A stretch of DNA of 64,000 nucleotides from Micrococcales bacterium. GTDB lineage: Bacteria; Actinomycetota; Actinomycetes; Actinomycetales; Dermatophilaceae. Below are positions 63,008 to 64,000 of this stretch, one piece after another. A program made the position numbers and the translations under genes. Where the stretch lies: the NCBI GenBank assembly GCA_021287075.1, contig JAJTBD010000006.1:1-64000 (forward strand). The letters are read 5' to 3'. The notes under the pieces were generated by a model, which did not search any database, was not told the origin of the DNA, and saw nothing but the letters and a program-made list of their open reading frames with translations. Numbering within the stretch: the stretch's first letter is position 1; each line of letters starts with the position of its first letter.

Positions 63008-63762
63008 CGGCCGGCCTCGTCGCGCAGGTGCTCGGCCACGACGAGCCCGTCGCGCATGACCAGGGTGCGCTCGCAGGCCCGGGCCACGCCGGGGTCATGG
63101 GTGACGACCACGAGTGAGGCGCCGTGGGCACGTGTCGCCGCGACCAGCTGGGCCATCACCGCCCCGCCGGTCTGCTGGTCGAGGGCGCCGGTCGGCTCGT
63201 CGGCGAAGACGACGCCGGGGGAGCCGGCCAGCGCCCTCGCGATCGCCACGCGCTGGGCCTGCCCGCCCGACAGCTCGCCGGGACGACGAGCGCCCAGCCC
63301 CTGGAGGCCGAGCCCGTCGAGGATGGGCCGCACATGCGCCAGCGCCGCCGCCCGCGAGATGCCGCCCAGCATGAGCGGCAGCGCGGCATTCTCCTCGGCG
63401 GGCAGCTCCGGCAGGAGCTGGCCGGACTGGAAGACGAAGCCGAAGTCGTTGCGGCGCAGTGCAGTCCGCTCACGGTCCCGCAGCCCGGTGATGTCGCGGC
63501 CGCGCCAGCCCACGCTGCCGGAGGTCGGCCGGATGATGCCGGCGAGGACGTGGAGCAGGGTCGTCTTGCCCGACCCCGAGGGCCCCATCACGGCGACGGA
63601 CTCGCCGGCCGCGATGCGCAGGCTGACGCCGGCGAGGGCGGGGCCCTGCCCGGCAGTGGAGCCGTAGTGGTGGACCAGGCCGTCGGCGACGAGGTCATCG
63701 TGCGACAGGGGCCAGCCGGGGGAGCGGGCAGGTGTGGGCGTGACGGTGGTGGTGTCTCTCAT
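63004..63762 (-). CDS. ABC transporter ATPase (MacB/LolD type)
   Basis: A 252-residue nucleotide-binding protein. Walker A GPSGSGKTT, Q-loop FVFQSGQLLPELPAEENAAL, signature [17 protein letters not shown], Walker B VVFADEPTGALD and H-loop VVVTHD are all intact. EPTGALDQQTGG is characteristic of the MacB/LolD subgroup that pairs with FtsX-like permeases. ATG 63762 is chosen as the first Met before the domain; no ribosome binding site is evident. Partner permease overlaps downstream. Promoter shared region with the divergent amidohydrolase, 103 bp away. Confidence 0.9.
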   Translation of the reverse strand: MRDTTTVTPTPARSPGWPLSHDDLVADGLVHHYGSTAGQGPALAGVSLRIAAGESVAVMGPSGSGKTTLLHVLAGIIRPTSGSVGWRGRDITGLRDRERTALRRNDFGFVFQSGQLLPELPAEENAALPLMLGGISRAAALAHVRPILDGLGLQGLGARRPGELSGGQAQRVAIARALAGSPGVVFADEPTGALDQQTGGAVMAQLVAATRAHGASLVVVTHDPGVARACERTLVMRDGLVVAEHLRDEAGR

Positions 63763-63865
63763 GTCATCAACGGTGGCCGTCCGAGGCACCCCTGGGCATC
63801 GGACCGTGGTCGGGACCTGGGACGCTCCTGCTACGACCGTGGTCGCACTCGCTAGGGTCACCGCC

Positions 63866-64000
63866 ATGACCGATGCCCCCAGCGCGCCCCCTGTCGAGGA
63901 GGAGTCCGCGGCGATCGCTGCCTTCCTTGGCCGGCACGGCATCCCCGGCCTCATGGACGTGCACACCCACTTCATGCCCGACAACGTGCTGGCCAAGGTG
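63866..64000 (+). CDS. Amidohydrolase-family protein (5' part only)
   Basis: The first 45 codons of a gene cut by the window end. GIPGLMDVHTHFMPDNVLAK contains the HxH metal motif (HTH) that opens the amidohydrolase TIM barrel, of the decarboxylase (amidohydrolase 2) kind with a short N-terminal acidic lead. TAGGGT lies 7 nt before ATG, another leaderless-type start. Nothing can be said of its substrate. Confidence 0.75.
   Translation, partial: MTDAPSAPPVEEESAAIAAFLGRHGIPGLMDVHTHFMPDNVLAKV

Overview
The window is very GC-rich DNA from an actinobacterium, most likely a member of the order Micrococcales; a family close to Intrasporangiaceae/Dermatophilaceae is only a guess. The evidence is a WhiB1 orthologue with all four iron-sulfur cysteines, a PdtaS-type histidine kinase beside it, a tmRNA tag reading ANSKRTDFALAA, DUF3039 and DUF2017 genes, a pncA/pncB/clpS cluster, and a prfB...ftsE-ftsX...smpB order. 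It looks like core chromosome. I see no insertion sequence, prophage, CRISPR array, rRNA or ordinary tRNA.

Layout. 1-2.6 kb: hairpin-forming 33-bp tandem repeats at the edge, a DUF937 gene, a D-2-hydroxyacid dehydrogenase and a small CDF-like membrane protein. 2.6-6.6 kb: ilvB-ilvN-ilvC, preceded by an attenuator with the leader peptide MAHLLVLPQRAG. 6.6-10.5 kb: DedA-like protein, pdtaS, cupin, whiB1, a 0.6-kb divergent control region and a small membrane protein. 10.5-14.7 kb: an orphan EssC/FtsK-type ATPase with an FHA domain. 14.8-19.6 kb: a Tad/Flp pilus operon (tadA, tadB, tadC, flp-like pilin, two tadE-like genes, a tadG-like gene). 19.7-32.2 kb: ccdA, an unknown duplicated-domain protein, prfB, a two-component system with a DUF4097 protein, ftsE, ftsX, an M23 hydrolase, smpB and a DUF2207 protein. 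32.3-40.9 kb: a CsbD-like gene, pyruvate carboxylase, an oxidoreductase, a PLC-like phosphodiesterase, ssrA, a PAP2 phosphatase, an unknown HExxH protein and a YgjV-like protein. 40.9-46.1 kb: a SIMPL protein, a second two-component system, a methyltransferase, malic enzyme and a VanZ-like protein. 46.1-55.4 kb: a DEAD-box RNA helicase with N-terminal repeats, YqgE, DUF3039, an XPB-like helicase, an RDD protein, a Tat-exported 5'-nucleotidase, YccF and a small unknown protein. 55.4-64 kb: pncA, pncB, clpS, DUF2017, a VOC protein, an AraC regulator, a TIGR03960 radical-SAM protein, an ABC transporter pair and the start of an amidohydrolase.

Functional themes are branched-chain amino-acid synthesis under attenuation, pyruvate/malate anaplerosis, NAD salvage, ribosome rescue and release (prfB, smpB, ssrA), divisome-linked cell-wall hydrolysis (FtsEX plus M23), regulated proteolysis (ClpS), and a pilus.

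Three window-wide patterns stand out. (1) A 9-mer, GCGGCATAC / GTATGCCGC, occurs about 45 times in genes and between them. It forms inverted pairs just after stop codons, much like the DNA uptake sequences of Neisseria and Haemophilus. (2) About 24 genes have a TANNNT-like -10 hexamer only 6-9 nt before the start codon, which points to widespread leaderless transcription; I used this to choose many starts. (3) Tyr codons are mostly TAT when the next base is G, against the strong general preference for C-ending codons.
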